Shown: positions 31,996-43,398, numbered from the stretch's first letter. The stretch is 64,000 bases of DNA from Lepisosteus oculatus (GCF_040954835.1 NC_090709.1:38622776-38686775), one strand, 5' to 3'. Numbers and translations: made by a program. The notes: generated from the sequence alone by a model not told the origin.

Positions 31996-34900
31996 TCATG
32001 CTTTAGCTGGGGGGTTGTTGGAGGAGTTGGAGTCGCTGTCAGAAGCTACAATGACACAACACATCCTGTTAGGACACACACTCCACAACACACCAACACT
32101 CACAGTGTGTCACTGTAACACAGAGGAGTGTGTGAGTCCTGATGACTCTCCACTCTCTCACCCCTAAAGCCTGGACATCATCACTGTGTCTACAGGTGAG
32201 TTTATACTCACAGTGCTGTTATTTCACACAGTAATTCAGAGAGAGAGGTGATCTATACTCACTGAGAGTCTCCATATCCTGAAACACTAATGACTGTGTC
32301 TACAGGTGAGTTTATACTCACAGTGCTGTTATTTCACACAGTAATTCAGAGAGAGAGGTGATCTATACTCACTGAGAGTCTCCATATCCTGAAACACTAA
32401 TGACTGTGTCTACAGGTGAGTTTATACTCACAGTCCTGTTATTTCACACAGTAATTCAGAGAGAGAGGTGATCTATACTCACTGAGAGTCTCCATATCCT
32501 GAAACACTAATGACTGTGTCTACAGGTGAGTTTATACTCACAGTGCTGTTATTTCACACAGTAATTCAGAGAGAGAGGTGATCTATACTCACTGAGAGTC
32601 TCCATATCCTGAAACACTAATGACTGTGTCTACAGGTGAGTTTATACTCACAGTCCTGTTATTTCACACAGTAATTCAGAGAGAGAGGTGACCTATACTC
32701 ACTGAGAGTCTCCATATCCTGAAACACTAATGACTGTGTCTACAGGTGAGTTTATACTCACAGTCCTGTTATTTCACACAGTAATTCAGAGACAGAGGTG
32801 ATCTATACTCACTTGAAGCTTTGCCATATCCTGAAACACAAGAGAGAGACAGTTAGTGCTGAGTACAGTGTGGTTGTGTGTGTAGTACAGTGTGTATAGC
32901 AGTGTGTTTAGTACAGTGTGTGTGTAGTCCATTGTGTATAGCAGTGTGTGTGTGGTAGTGTGTGTAGTCCAGTGTGTTTGTATATAGCGGTGTGTGTGTG
33001 TAGTCCAATGTGTATAGCAGTGTGTGTGTAGTCCAGTTCCCCTCACTCACCTGTCTGTCTCTTCCTCCAGATGACAATCCCAACGACAGCGATGAGAACC
33101 AGGACTCCAACTACAACGATGATCCCAACGGGAAAACCACCCTTGGGCTCTGTAATCACACACAGACACCCCGTCACCCCAGTGTCACCCCACCCTCAGT
33201 CTAGAGTCACACATAGACACCCCATCACCCCAGTGTCACCCCACCCTCAGTCTAGAGTCACACACAGACACCCCATCACCCCAGTGTCACCCCACCCTCA
33301 GTCTAGAGTCACACACAGACACCCCATCACCCCAGTGTCACCCCACCCTCAGTCTAGAGTCACACACAGACACCCCATCACCACAGTGTGAAGATCACCC
33401 CACCCTCAGTTTAGAGTCACACACAGACACCCCATCACCCCAGTGTCACCCCACCCTCAGTCTAGAGTCACACACAGACACCCCATCACCCCAGTGTCAC
33501 CCCACCCTCAGTCTAGAGTCACACACAGACACCCCATCACCCCAGTGTCACCCCACTCTCAGTCTAGAGTCACAGACACCCCATCACCCCAGTGTCACCC
33601 CACCCTCAGTCTAGAGTCACACACAGACACCCCAGTGTCACCCCAATGAGAAGATCACCCCACCCTCAGTCGTCACACACAGACCCCCCATCTCCCCAGT
33701 GTCACCCCACCCTCAGTCTAGAGTCACACACAGACACCCCATCACCCCAGTCTCACCCCAATCTCAGTCTAGACTCACACACAGACACCCCATCACCCCA
33801 GTGTCACCCCACCCTCAGTCTAGAGTCACACACAGACACCCCATCACCCCAGTGTCACCCCACCCCCAGTCTAGAGTCTGTCCAGAGTCTCTCCTGTAGT
33901 CCACACACTTCTTCAGTACTGGACACAGGTCTAGACTCATCCTGGGCTTTGTCATATATACAGAACAATCCACACTGCCTGTCCTGGTCAGTGACAGTCC
34001 CTCTCCTGTCCAGAGTCTCTCCTGTAGTCCACACACTTCTTCTGTACTGGACACAGGTCTAGACTCATCCTGGGCTTTGTCATATATACAGAACAATCAA
34101 CACTGCCTGTCCTGGTCAGTGACAGTACCTCTCCTGTCCAGAGTCTCTCCTGTAGTCCACACACTTCTTCAGTACTGGACACAGGTCTAGACTCATCCTG
34201 GGCTTTGTCATATATACAGAACAATCAACACTGCCTGTCCTGGTCAGTGACAGTCCCTCTCCTGTCCAGAGTCTCTCCTGTAGTCCACACACTTCTTCAG
34301 TACTGGACACAGGTCTAGACTCATCCTGGGCTTTGTCATATATACAGAACAATCAACACTGCCTGTCCTGGTCAGTGACTGGACCTCTCCTCTCACTCCA
34401 AGCAGTCTCTGTCTCTCTTACCCCCTTCTCTGTGTCTTCCTGTCTTGTCATAGGAGACAGATATGGGCCTGTCGAGGCTCTTGTGATCCACACGGCAGGA
34501 GTACTGGTGTTTGTCTAGCTCCTCTCTCTTCACTGTCAGACTCTTCCTGATCTGGAAGGTCCCATCCATATTGGGAACCACCTCCCCACTCTCCACATCC
34601 TCGTGCAGCTCCTGTCTGTCTCTCCACCAGGACACCACGATGTCTCTGGGGAAGAAGCCGGTGGCCAGGCAGGTGAGCTCTGTCCTAAAGGAAGAGGGCC
34701 TCTGGAAGACGGACACATCGGGCTGCACTGGGGAGGGAACACAGGTAAAAGCGATGTGTGACTGACAGACGACCCTCTAGTCCTGCGAACCTGCAGTCGC
34801 TTGTAGGCTCGTAAGTTTTAGTCTTTCATATCTTTACTGGCTGATCTACTGAACAGCCTTGGTCAAATAGAGCATTTCTTCCCACATGTGAGGTGACAGA

Positions 34901-37900
34901 CCTCCAGGAGCAACAAGCACCTTTTCACTCAACCTCAGATCTCAAAGATGGCAGAACTAATCTGTACTGTACCGTCAGTGAGGGGCTCAGGTCTCTATAA
35001 ACCCTGCAGGGCTCTTCATCTGACCCTGACCCCACTGCTTCATCACTATTTTCTTCCAGTGTGGTAGATCCCAGACGTGGGGAAACCCATATTAGAATTT
35101 ATTACTAAGCCCAAGTATGAGAAGCTGTTGCTTCCAGCCCTCCTGTTTTTATGAATAATATATTTCGACAGCCTGTGCTATGGCCAAGGCCGTCTAAAAA
35201 TGGCCAAAATGGGAAATATGTCAGCTTTTGAAGCTCAGAAAAAATAAGCAGCCAGCGCTGAAGCAGAAAACCGGGTACACAAGCAGCAGAGCTGCTCAGC
35301 AGCCTGGAGCTGGAGTGTAGCAGTGGGAAGAAAATAAGAAAAAACCCTCAGCCTGGAGACTGGTATAGTAAGTTGGTTGACCTGTTTGTGCACAGGTAAG
35401 AAGTCAACGCCCTGGGTGAGGGGACAGGAGCACCGGTGTGAGGTTAGCAGAGACCAAACAAAAAAAAAACACAAAAAGTGGTGAAAAAAATTAACAAAAA
35501 GCAAAAAGCAAGTGTACCGCGGTGCCTCGTGACCTCCAGGCTGGGCGTGCCCTACTTAACAAGGTCCAGTCTGGTGAGCAGGGCGTCAGGCAAGAACTAA
35601 ACAAGAGCTGAGTGTGTGAAAATAAGTGATGGGACAGGCAAACAATGCCCTAGGCAGATACAATCCCCTCCAGGACTGCCAGTGAAGAGATACTCCCCTT
35701 CCAGGGGTGTCCAGTGTGCCTTTATAGGAGCCGCCCAGCTGAGGCTGGACTACAGTCCCTTCTATACCAGGGCTCTGCCTCACAGACCAGAGCAGGATGC
35801 ACAGCTCACGCCGGCTCCAGTGACTGCTGGAGTCTCACTCCCTGGGAGCTACGTGTCACCACCTAAGGCAGGGGAAAGCTTTGAAAAAAGATGAGTCCAC
35901 AAGAAAAGTCCCTGCATTGAGGACTTGGCCCCTCACGGTGTCACATTGTGTGTATTCTGTATTCCTAAGCCTGGGGGGGTGTGTGGTTGTGTACTGGTTG
36001 ATCTGGAGCTCTTCACCTGCATTGGTGCAAGGACAACTCTTTACCTAGATAGAAAGGCCTGATGACTTTTGTTTTATGATTTATCAGTAAAAGAAAGACT
36101 GGCGATACCTCCTCTCTCCAGAGTCTCTCTGCCGTAGTCCACATACTTCTTCAGCCACTCGATACACTCCTGGGTCAGGTAGGTCTTACTCCCCTCATTG
36201 AAAGCTCTGTTAGCGTCCCACTTCAGTTTGCTCTGGAAGGCCTGTGGCACTGGGGCCGTCCAGCTCAGTGTCTTCAGGTCGAACACAAGCCAGTCTCTCC
36301 CATCGTATCCGTACTGCTGGAACCCTCCTGTGGCTCCGGTCTCCTCGTCCCACTCACATCCATACATCTTCTGGAAAGTGTGGACACCTGCAGTAACACA
36401 TGAAAATGAAACTGCTCAAGCACCAGACTGCTGCAGGAGGGCTGTTGACATTCTCTTACGTAAGAGTAGTCCAGGGGTGTCCAACTTGTCCCCCTGGAAT
36501 GGGAACAAACACACCCAGGGGGAGATCTGTGTACTGATAAGCATCAGGGGCCTGAGTAATGTCCAACAGGGCCAGTATATCCTCTAGCATGACCTCGGAA
36601 CTAGAGCTGAGGCAGCATGCATGGCAAGGCAGGAGCAGTGACTTGCAGATCACTGGAAACAGAATGAGAGACTGCGAGTCTGAGTCAGTGACGGGGTTCT
36701 TGCTCAGAGGGAGTGAGAGGAAACTGAAACACCTTCCCTCGTAGACTCAGAGCAAGCTGAGTTTCCTGGGGTAAGGGAAGCAAGAACAACACAGGTTCTC
36801 ACCTTGATATTGACGTAAGACACAAGATGTGAAAGGGTTAATAACTTAAGTCCGTTCTGCCGGAAGATTAGACTTCTAAGCAGCAGGGGTTTATGGCAGG
36901 AAAGGGGGTTAACTGATAAGGATTCCAGATGCCAGCTACTGTAGGAAACTCCCTGGGGATTTAATCCCTGACCATTTGGCCAAAAAGCAGTAAACCGGCC
37001 AAACACGTGACCTCCCCCCTTTACCATAATAACGGAAAGGAAAGGATATATAACCTAAACGTTTGTACCAGCACTTTGAACAATATTTCGGTTTTGTTGT
37101 TTCTTGCGGGAAACAAGACTTCGGCTTTATTGTTCCTTGCATGCAATAAACTCATCTGTTTAACTTCATCTCGGGATCCAGAACCTTATTCCTTCTGTTA
37201 CAACAATATTAAGTTTCCTTACAGACAGGGGAATCCAGGAGGCTGTTCCTGGAGTGTGCGGTCTCTGAGGAGGGACATAGGCGCAGTCTCACCCCAGCTG
37301 CACAGCAAGAGGACTGTGGAAATGTAGATCTGCGATACAGATCTTCAATACTGCACTGGCTTCAGGGTGTCCAAACACAGCGTCCAAATGTGTTTTAGGG
37401 GCTCACATTCCCAAGCAGTGAGAACCCCCCAACTGCTGACAACGAATCTTACAGACTTGAAGCGCAGGGTGTGAATGTGTTTAAAGCTGGCTGCTGACAA
37501 GGCTGAGAGACAGAGCTGAGAGCTGTACAGTACTGTATGTGTACTCACCCCCAGTCTGGTTGAAGCGCTGCATTGCAATTTGTAAATCTGCTTTGAAAAC
37601 CTGTGATGTTCCAGTGTTTATCTGAGTCACTGTGTCCCAGTAGTCCTTCCCCACGTTCCTCTCTATCCACTCCGTCTTTGGCTCAGCCCTCTTGATGTCG
37701 CTGTCGTAGTGGACAAACTCCTGCCCGTCCACCAGGCCCACAGCAGTGTACTCAGGAAATCCACTGGCCCCAGTGACCCCGGTGTAGAAGTAGCGCAGGG
37801 AGTGGGTGACTGTGGGCAGAGAATTAGCACGGCCATTAATGTCTTCATCAATATGTCAATCAATCACTTTTATTATTATACAGCAACTTTTCAGAAAGAG

Positions 37901-38814
37901 CAATCTCAAGGCATTTTACTTAAATACAATAAAACAGAACAGCATATAGAAAATCCAATAAAATTTAAAATGTTATTTATTTATAGGTCAAGATACTGTC
38001 AGTATTACACAAACATCAATCAACAGGATTTATTGTGCTGTATTGTAGGCTAGAGACGTCCCACCCTTCTTGAATACAAGTAGAGCTGGTTATTAATTGT
38101 TATTAGCAATTGCTAAGCTTGAGACATTAGCAGTGGGATTCGAAATTCTGTCAGAAACAAGCTCACGCTGCCTTCCTGAGCAGCAGTCTGGGTCTCAGGA
38201 CTCCTGGGTTCAAATCCCAGGAGGTGGCACAGCTGTTGTGTCCCTGAGAGAGCCCCAGCTGAGATCCACAACTACTTTACAAGAACATTACAACATTATA
38301 ACCTTTCCTGTGGACAGAATAAGACAGCTGGTCTGGCACTAATCTGTAACTCTGGACAGGATACCGGCCACAGGGCAGCTGTGAGAAAAACGCTCGTTTC
38401 CAAACGAGATGTGGGTCCAAACTGTGATCACCAGGAGACCCTCAGGATACAGCTCTTCATACTTCCTGCTTGTACCAGTCAAGTGCGTCAAAACTATAAC
38501 TGCGCCCCTGCGTTTACTGCACACCAACAGCTTCAACAGCAGACTTTCCCCAAGTAATTCTCAGACAAAACCCAGACACACAACACCCCTCACGACCGTC
38601 ACAGCGGACACGTCCACATCAGGTTTTCTTCAGGTTCAGGACGGTCTGCGAGTTCAGCTCTTTGAGGAAACACAAAACGCCATCTTGCGCTCCGGCAGCT
38701 CCGACACCGCGATTAGCAACAACACCGTTCACAGACCCCGTTCCGCTCCAACTCACCCGCAGAGGCGGCCTGGACTCTGCACAGCGCCAGAACCAGGACC
38801 AGAACCGGAAACAT
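31996..38814 (-). CDS. MHC class I heavy chain, classical-type, 7 coding exons, 356 aa
   Basis: Minus-strand exons: signal 38757-38814, alpha1 37549-37809, alpha2 36109-36387, alpha3 34422-34727, connecting/TM 33051-33149, cytoplasmic 32813-32830 and 31996-32045. The joined CDS is 1071 bp and in frame. It begins MFPVLVLVLALCRVQAASA (signal peptide). Alpha1 has SLRYFYTG, KDYWDT and an NQT glycosylation site. Alpha2 has MYGCEWDE, SKLKWD, KTYL and KKYVDYG. Alpha3 is an Ig C1 domain with both Cys (LTCLATGFFP, YSCRVDH). The TM segment is GIIVVVGVLVLIAVVGIVIW. The tail ends TSDSDSNSSNNPPAKA. The eight peptide-end anchoring positions read Y, Y, R, S, K, W, Y, Y; Arg84 is usual outside mammals, and position 143 is Ser, not Thr. 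It is therefore a likely classical peptide presenter at the cell surface with beta2-microglobulin. The stop lies 13 nt before a further donor, so the 3' UTR is split. Confidence 0.94.
32165..32812 (-). repeat. 110-bp repeat with five decoy copies of the class I cytoplasmic mini-exon
   Basis: Each 110-bp unit has TTTCAG, a 16-nt GATATGGAGACTCTCA, and GTGAGTATAG. The true 18-nt mini-exon (GATATGGCAAAGCTTCAA, 32813-32830) has the same flanks. Decoys occupy 32263-32278 and then repeat every 110 bp up to 32703-32718. Acceptor and donor dinucleotides are intact in all. Because 16 is not a multiple of three, inclusion of one copy shifts the frame; three copies would not. Confidence 0.9.
33160..33880. 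repeat. 51-bp minisatellite (class I intron 4)
   Basis: About 13 units with CACCCCAGTGTCACCCCACC and CTCAGTCTAGAGTCACACAC; abuts the acceptor of the TM exon. Confidence 0.92.
33880..34385 (-). repeat. 128-bp repeat carrying a copy of the alpha2 exon 3' end (class I intron 4)
   Basis: Four units. The minus strand reads LKKCVDYRRDSGQ, close to LKKYVDYGRETLERG at the end of alpha2 (exon 3). About 30 of 35 nt match in this segment. The rest of the unit does not resemble an exon. Confidence 0.75.
34740..36105. other. Class I intron 3, no gene
   Basis: Unique or old repetitive sequence, including AT-rich stretches and short purine tracts (35340, 35460-35500). No retroelement could be assigned with confidence. 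Confidence 0.5.
36825..37205 (+). mobile_element. Probable solo LTR in class I intron 2
   Basis: Begins near TGTGAAAGGGTTAATAAC and ends TGTTACA, with TATATAA at 37046-37052 and AATAAA at 37145-37150 in the right order and spacing for a U3-R-U5 structure. No clear target-site duplication was found, and no internal coding part. Orientation is opposite to the class I gene. Confidence 0.5.
37815..38130. other. Class I intron 1, AT-rich, no gene
   Basis: AT-rich sequence (TTTTATTATTATACAGCAAC and similar) resembling the 3' end of an old retroposon. Not assignable. Confidence 0.4.
38130..38330 (+). mobile_element. tRNA-derived SINE-like fragment (class I intron 1)
   Basis: Contains a perfect T-arm-like CCTGGGTTCAAATCCCAGG (38203-38221) downstream of CTGAGCAGCAGTCTGGG, followed by GTTGTGTCCCTGAG. 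Head of a tRNA-type SINE; 3' end not defined. Confidence 0.55.
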
Positions 38815-39120
38815 GGTCTTTTGCGTCACGTAGCCCGCAGCCAGGACAGGGAACTCTGTTCTTTTTTTTCTGCCCTGTTCCTCAGTTGTGAAGAGTCTGG
38901 ATGTGAAGGGCGGTGTCGGCTCGGTACAGCCCTCAGCTCCGAGAGGCGCTCCGCCAGTAGCAGCGGCCGCGTCACCAGACTCCGGGCAGAGCGGCGCCCT
39001 GCAGCTTGGGGACCGAAACCGAAACCGAAACCGTTCAGCACAGCACCGTTGTCGTTGTCGTTGTCGTTGTCGTCACGGAGAGCGCTCCAGCTCCCGGCTG
39101 CAGCTCGATCAGTTGTAGCA
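38815..39120 (-). promoter_or_regulatory. MHC class I promoter with triple ISRE
   Basis: CpG-rich sequence upstream of the signal-peptide exon. GAAACCGAAACCGAAACCG at 39015-39033 gives three overlapping IRF half-site pairs about 200 bp from the ATG. A CRE-like TGCGTCACG lies at about 38822. I saw no convincing complete SXY module. Confidence 0.75.
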
Positions 39121-39177
39121 GTAATTATAGCTTTGTGGACCGGCGATCAAGTAAGTTCCATGCTAAAGATACCTGTG

Positions 39178-39585
39178 CAGCTTGTTCCACACCTCCACCA
39201 CCCTCTGTGTACAGTAGAGCCTCCTGTCCTGACTGGAGGAGCTCACCCAGCTGTGTCTGGAGAGAAGCCAGGGTATCGGCTTCAACCACAGGGCTGGGCA
39301 GCTTGTTCCCCACCCCCACCACTCTCTGTGTACAGAAGAGCCTCCTGTCCTGACTGGGGGAGCTCACCCAGCTGTGTCTGGAGAGAAGCCAGGGTATCGG
39401 CTTCAACCACAGGGCTGGGCAGCTTGTTCCCCACCCCCACCCCCCTCTGTGTACAGTAGAGCCTCCTGTCCTGACTGGAGGAGCTCACCCAGCTGTGTCT
39501 GGAGAGAAGCCAGGGTATCGGCTTCAACCACAGGGCTGGGTAGCTTGTTCCCCACCCCCACCCCCCTCTGTGTACAGAAGTAACA
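39178..39585 (-). repeat. 121-bp family C repeat, minus orientation
   Basis: About 3.5 units identical in type to 15860-16410 (minus strand LPSPVVEADTLASLQTQL). Confidence 0.85.
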
Positions 39586-39904
39586 ACAACATAATAAAAA
39601 CTTTATTTTATATAGGACCTTTAAAGGTGGCTTCTCACAGAGCTTTATAGAATGACAACAACAATAACAAATACACAAGATATGCACAATGAGAATACAC
39701 AGATAGAGGAGACTGTAGATGACTGTAGTACAGCAGGAGCAGAGGGGTAAAGAACAGAGCAGATTTGATTTTTTAAGAACTTTATTTTCTTTTCACAAAT
39801 TAATACAGGGAATCACAAAATAGACAGCTTTACATTAATATACATACTTAAAACAGTATATATGATCACCGCTCATTAAGTTTTGACACGGTAACTCTTG
39901 TTCT

Positions 39905-40420
39905 GGTGCAAATCTGAGTCTCTTCAGTCTGAAGGGAGTGTCCCGCACTGACAGGCTGGGGGAACTGAGTCTCTTCAGTCTGAAGGGAGTGTCCCACACT
40001 GACAGGCTGGGGGAACTGAGTCTCTTCAGTCTGAAGGGAGTGTCCCACACTGACAGGCTGGGGGAACTGAGTCTCTTCAGTCTGAAGGGAGTGTCCCACA
40101 CTGACAGGCTGGGGGAACTGAGTCTCTTCAGTCTGAAGGGAGGGTCCCACACTGACAGGCTGGAGGAACTGAGTCTCTTCAGTCTGAAGGGAGTGTCCCA
40201 CACTGACAGGCTGAGGGAACCGAGTCTCTTCAGTCTGAAGGGAGTGTCCCACACTGACAGGCTGGGGGAACTGAGTCTCTTCAGTCTGAAGGGAGTGTCC
40301 CACACTGACAGGCTGGAGGAACTGAGTCTCTTCAGTCTGAAGGGAGTGTCCCACACTGACAGGCTGAGGGAACTGAGTCTCTTCAGTCTGAAGGGAGTCT
40401 CCCACACTGACAGATTGCTA
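39905..40420. repeat. 51-bp minisatellite, about 10 copies
   Basis: Unit GTCTCTTCAGTCTGAAGGGA plus GTGTCCCACACTGACAGGCT. Period 51 is a multiple of three, so open frames run through on both strands. No evidence for a gene. Confidence 0.93.
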
Positions 40421-41074
40421 GTTAAAGGTACTTGATAAATAAGACAGGAACAGGCTGATCATTAAAGATAAGGAGGTTCGGTTTGTGGCTGCAGAGAGTC
40501 GACAGTTAAGAGTCTGTGTTCCTCACCAGAAAATAAGGTGCCTTTTTATTAAAAAGAATGCCTGTTGTCTCAGGCCCTGGTTTCTTTTCAGAATTTACAT
40601 CCCATTTTCAGGAGTCACCTTCTGCAGCTGCTCTCAGTACAGATTCTTCATTACCCAGAACTACATTACCCAGAAGGCACTGACTACTGCCTTCAGTCAG
40701 CTGACCAGGTGGAGAAAGGCGATTGGTCGGCTAGGATTTAAAAAGCAGGAAGTGGAGTCTCCCAGTGTTACTGCAGATGGAGCAGAGACCTGCTGGAGCT
40801 GGGAGAGCCAGTGGAAGAAGGAGCAGATGGAGAAGAAAGGTTGTGGGTTTGAACTGGTTTCACAGCAAAGCCCACCACTCTCCTGCACACAAGGCAAGAC
40901 CAGCATTTCATCTCCCTCAGAATTGAGCCCAGTTCAGCAGGAGCTGTTTGTTTAGCTTTAGGCATCATTTCAACAGTCTGGAGTAGTTTGTTTGCACTCT
41001 AGTTCTTATCCCTAGTGAAACAGAGTGGGAAGAACCTGCTGCTGCTCTGTCACTCCACACTCCTGCCAGGGGGA
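40421..41074. other. Intergenic, distant relative of the palindrome outer arm
   Basis: Contains AACTACATTACCCAGAAGGC (40659-40678), GATTGGTCGG and TTTAAAAAGC in the same order as the right arm of the palindrome at 26982-27080, but diverged. Probably another copy of that repeat's promoter-like part. Confidence 0.5.
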
Positions 41075-41345
41075 GAGGAGTCAGTCAGGAGGATCAGCTG
41101 TTCTGAGCCCCAGGCAGCAGAGTCGCTGGCTGACCAGAAGCTGAACCCAGCAGTGTTTCAGCTCAGAGAGGACAGCAGGCCTGTCCTGTCCCCATGTCCA
41201 GCAGATCTGGGCCTAGTTGACAACCCCAGCCCCCCTCTGCAGCTCTCAGGACAGACTCACTCACAGCCACAAGGTAAGGAAACACAGGGCTCTTTATTCA
41301 CAGTGCAGCACACAACACTCCAGAAACCACAAGACAAACCCCCTA
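41075..41345 (-). mobile_element. Single copy of the palindrome outer-arm element
   Basis: Nearly identical to 23300-23560 and, reversed, to 27235-27500 (GCAGATCTGGGCCTAGTTGA, minus-strand AATAAA at 41293-41298). Similarity stops at CCTAGTTCT, exactly where the CRE promoter copy 2 begins, which looks like an insertion boundary. Confidence 0.7.
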
Positions 41346-41455
41346 GTTCTCCGATCGCGGCCAGTATGGATACAAGCCTGCAGGGCGCCGCCATGACAGT
41401 CCGCAGCGCCCTGATGACGTCATCACTCACCGCCCGCCTGGATAGCGCAAATATC
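41346..41455 (-). promoter_or_regulatory. CRE promoter-like segment, copy 2 (decayed)
   Basis: Shares GATCGCGGCCAGTA, ACAAGCCTGCA and CGCCCTGATGACGTCATCAC with 29180-29245. The CRE (41415-41422) is intact, but the TATA region reads TATCCATAC, and the downstream side is cut by the repeat at 41345. Confidence 0.5.
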
Positions 41456-41744
41456 ACCAATAAAATGTTAAGTTAAAGTTTGCGGGTTTCTGCGAAATAA
41501 AACTGTAAACGCCAAATACAAAACAAAACGCAAGTTCGATTGAACATTATTATTTATTAGCAGAGTGTGGTGGTGGCAACTTCACAAAGCGAGCCCACAA
41601 AGTTAATCGGATAATTTATGTAAACATTGACAAAGCTCAGGAAGCGGAATTGAACTGTATCCGTTTATGTGACTTGGCAACAATTCCGCTAACGTGCGCT
41701 TCACCTGCTGCTTGAATTTGAATGATCCAGATTTAACACCTGCA

Positions 41745-42300
41745 GAGAGTCTTTTTTTAAAGATTTTTTATTTATTTATGCTTAACAAAACAACAAACAT
41801 TACAATACAAACAAGAGTACATATAACAATTCCAAACAAAAATATCGTCAGGGGTACATACTACTACATCAATTCAAGTTATGAAAAAAGATTAAACAAA
41901 TTAAGTAAAAATAATGTCCGCACCGCTTTCCTTTTTTTTGCATTTTGAAATAGTCTGCAAATACCCCTTAACTTCCATTTTAAAATGCTCAAACACAGGG
42001 TACCTCCCAGACCACTTCATTTTATGTATGTGATAACGTGCCAATATAATAATTAAATGTATTACAAAAGAAATGTTTATATTGTTTTCACTGGGGCTGA
42101 AACTTAACATAATATCTTTTTCAACAAAACAAATATCAATATTCGTCTCTTCTTTTAAATAATTCTGCAGCTTAGTCCAGAACATTTTTACCCTGGGACA
42201 TAACCAAAACAAATGCTGAATAGTTTCGGGGCTATTGTCACAAAAAACACATTTGTCATCTATATTAATTTTAAATCGTTGGGTAATGGAGTCTTAATCT
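41745..42300 (-). mobile_element. 5'-truncated L1-type LINE ORF2 C-terminus
   Basis: The minus strand encodes a C-terminal ORF2-like peptide with KCVFCDN, ETIQHLFWLCPRVKMFW, RYHIHKMKW and FEHFKMEVKGYLQ, in the order seen in L1-clade elements (Cys/His motif then the IHK segment). It ends near 41901 and is followed by an A-rich 3' tail (41745-41775 on the minus strand). Confidence 0.8.
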
Positions 42301-42500
42301 ACCGCGTCTAGGAAGTTTGTAGCCGAACCGGAAAGGACGACACCGTCACCATGGCAGCCGGGCGGGGTCAGAGGTTAAACTCGGCGTTTCCGGCGAGGCC
42401 AACCTGCCCGGCGGCTCGCTGCCCGGCGACCAGTGACGCGGCGACGCTGATTGGCTGAAAAACGAGCTCTCCCGTAGCCAATAGGAATCCCGAAATAGGT
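42300..42500 (+). promoter_or_regulatory. Orphan CpG-rich promoter-like block with CCAAT boxes
   Basis: CpG-dense; contains CACCATGGCAGCCGG (Kozak-like ATG at about 42351), CTGATTGGCTG (about 42448) and AGCCAATAGG (about 42476). Only a short frame follows and no later exon was recognised. Could be a relic promoter. Confidence 0.35.
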
Positions 42501-42684
42501 TTTTTCTTTAATGCAGTATTTTTAGTGACACCCCAATCCTTTCACCCCTACCTGCAGCAGTTTTACCGTAAAGGAACAAGACAGGCTTAATTCCAGTTTC
42601 TTTAGGCGTCACATCACCCCAGTGTAGTGTGGTCTCCCTTAAGAACATAATTCATTTGCTCATTAGTAGGTAAATAACCCTAAG

Positions 42685-43330
42685 GTCCTACAGAAGAGCC
42701 TCCTGTCCTGACTGGAGGAGCTCACCCAGCTGTGTCTGTAGAGAAGCTGGGGTATCGGCTTCAACCACAGGGCTGGGCAGCCTGTTCCCCACCCCCACCC
42801 CCCTCTGTGTACAGCAGAGCCTCCTGTCCTGACTGGAGGAGCTCACCCAGCTGTGTCTGGAGAGAAGCCAGGGTATCGGCTTCAACCACAGGGCTGGGCA
42901 GCTTGTTCCCCACCCCCACCCCCCTCTGTGTACAGCAGAGCCTCCTGTCCTGACTGGAGGAGCTCACCCAGCTTGTTCCCCACCCCCACCCCCCACTGTG
43001 TACAGCAGAGCCTCCTGTCCTGACTGGAGGAGCTCACCCAGCTGTGTCTGGAGAGAAGCCAGGGTATCGGCTTCAACCACAGGGCTGGGCAGCCTGTTCC
43101 CCACCCCCACCCCTCTCTGTGTACAGTAGAGCCTCCTGTCCTGACTGGAGGAGCTCACCCAGCTGTGTCTGGAGAGAAGCCAGGGTATCGGCTTCAACCA
43201 CAGGGCTGGGCAGCTTGTTCCCCACCCCCACCCCCCTCTGTGTACAGTAGAGCCTCCTGTCCTGACTGGAGGAGCTCTCCCAGCTGTGTCTGGAGAGAAG
43301 CCAGGGTATCGGCTTCAACCACAGGGCCGA
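42685..43330 (-). repeat. 121-bp family C repeat, second minus-strand array
   Basis: About five units, one internally deleted (near 42965-42990), just beyond the tap2 3' end. Confidence 0.88.
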
Positions 43331-43398
43331 TTTATATTGATACTCTTGTCCTGTTATGAATCTATTGTGTTGGACAGGAGGCTGTTGCATCCATGTGG

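Noticed and set aside
39835..40435. Leucine-rich-looking repeats on both strands (LGELSLFSLKGVSHTDR)
   Set aside because: Both strands are open because the period is 51 bp; no LRR consensus spacing, no start or splice context.
41901..42212. Independent 103-residue host gene
   Set aside because: Sequence is the C-terminal end of an L1-type ORF2 with A-rich tail, 5'-truncated.
42448..42500. Complete SXY-type MHC promoter module at the orphan CpG block
   Set aside because: A Y-box-like CTGATTGGCTG is present, but X1/X2-like sequences are poor and at the wrong spacing.
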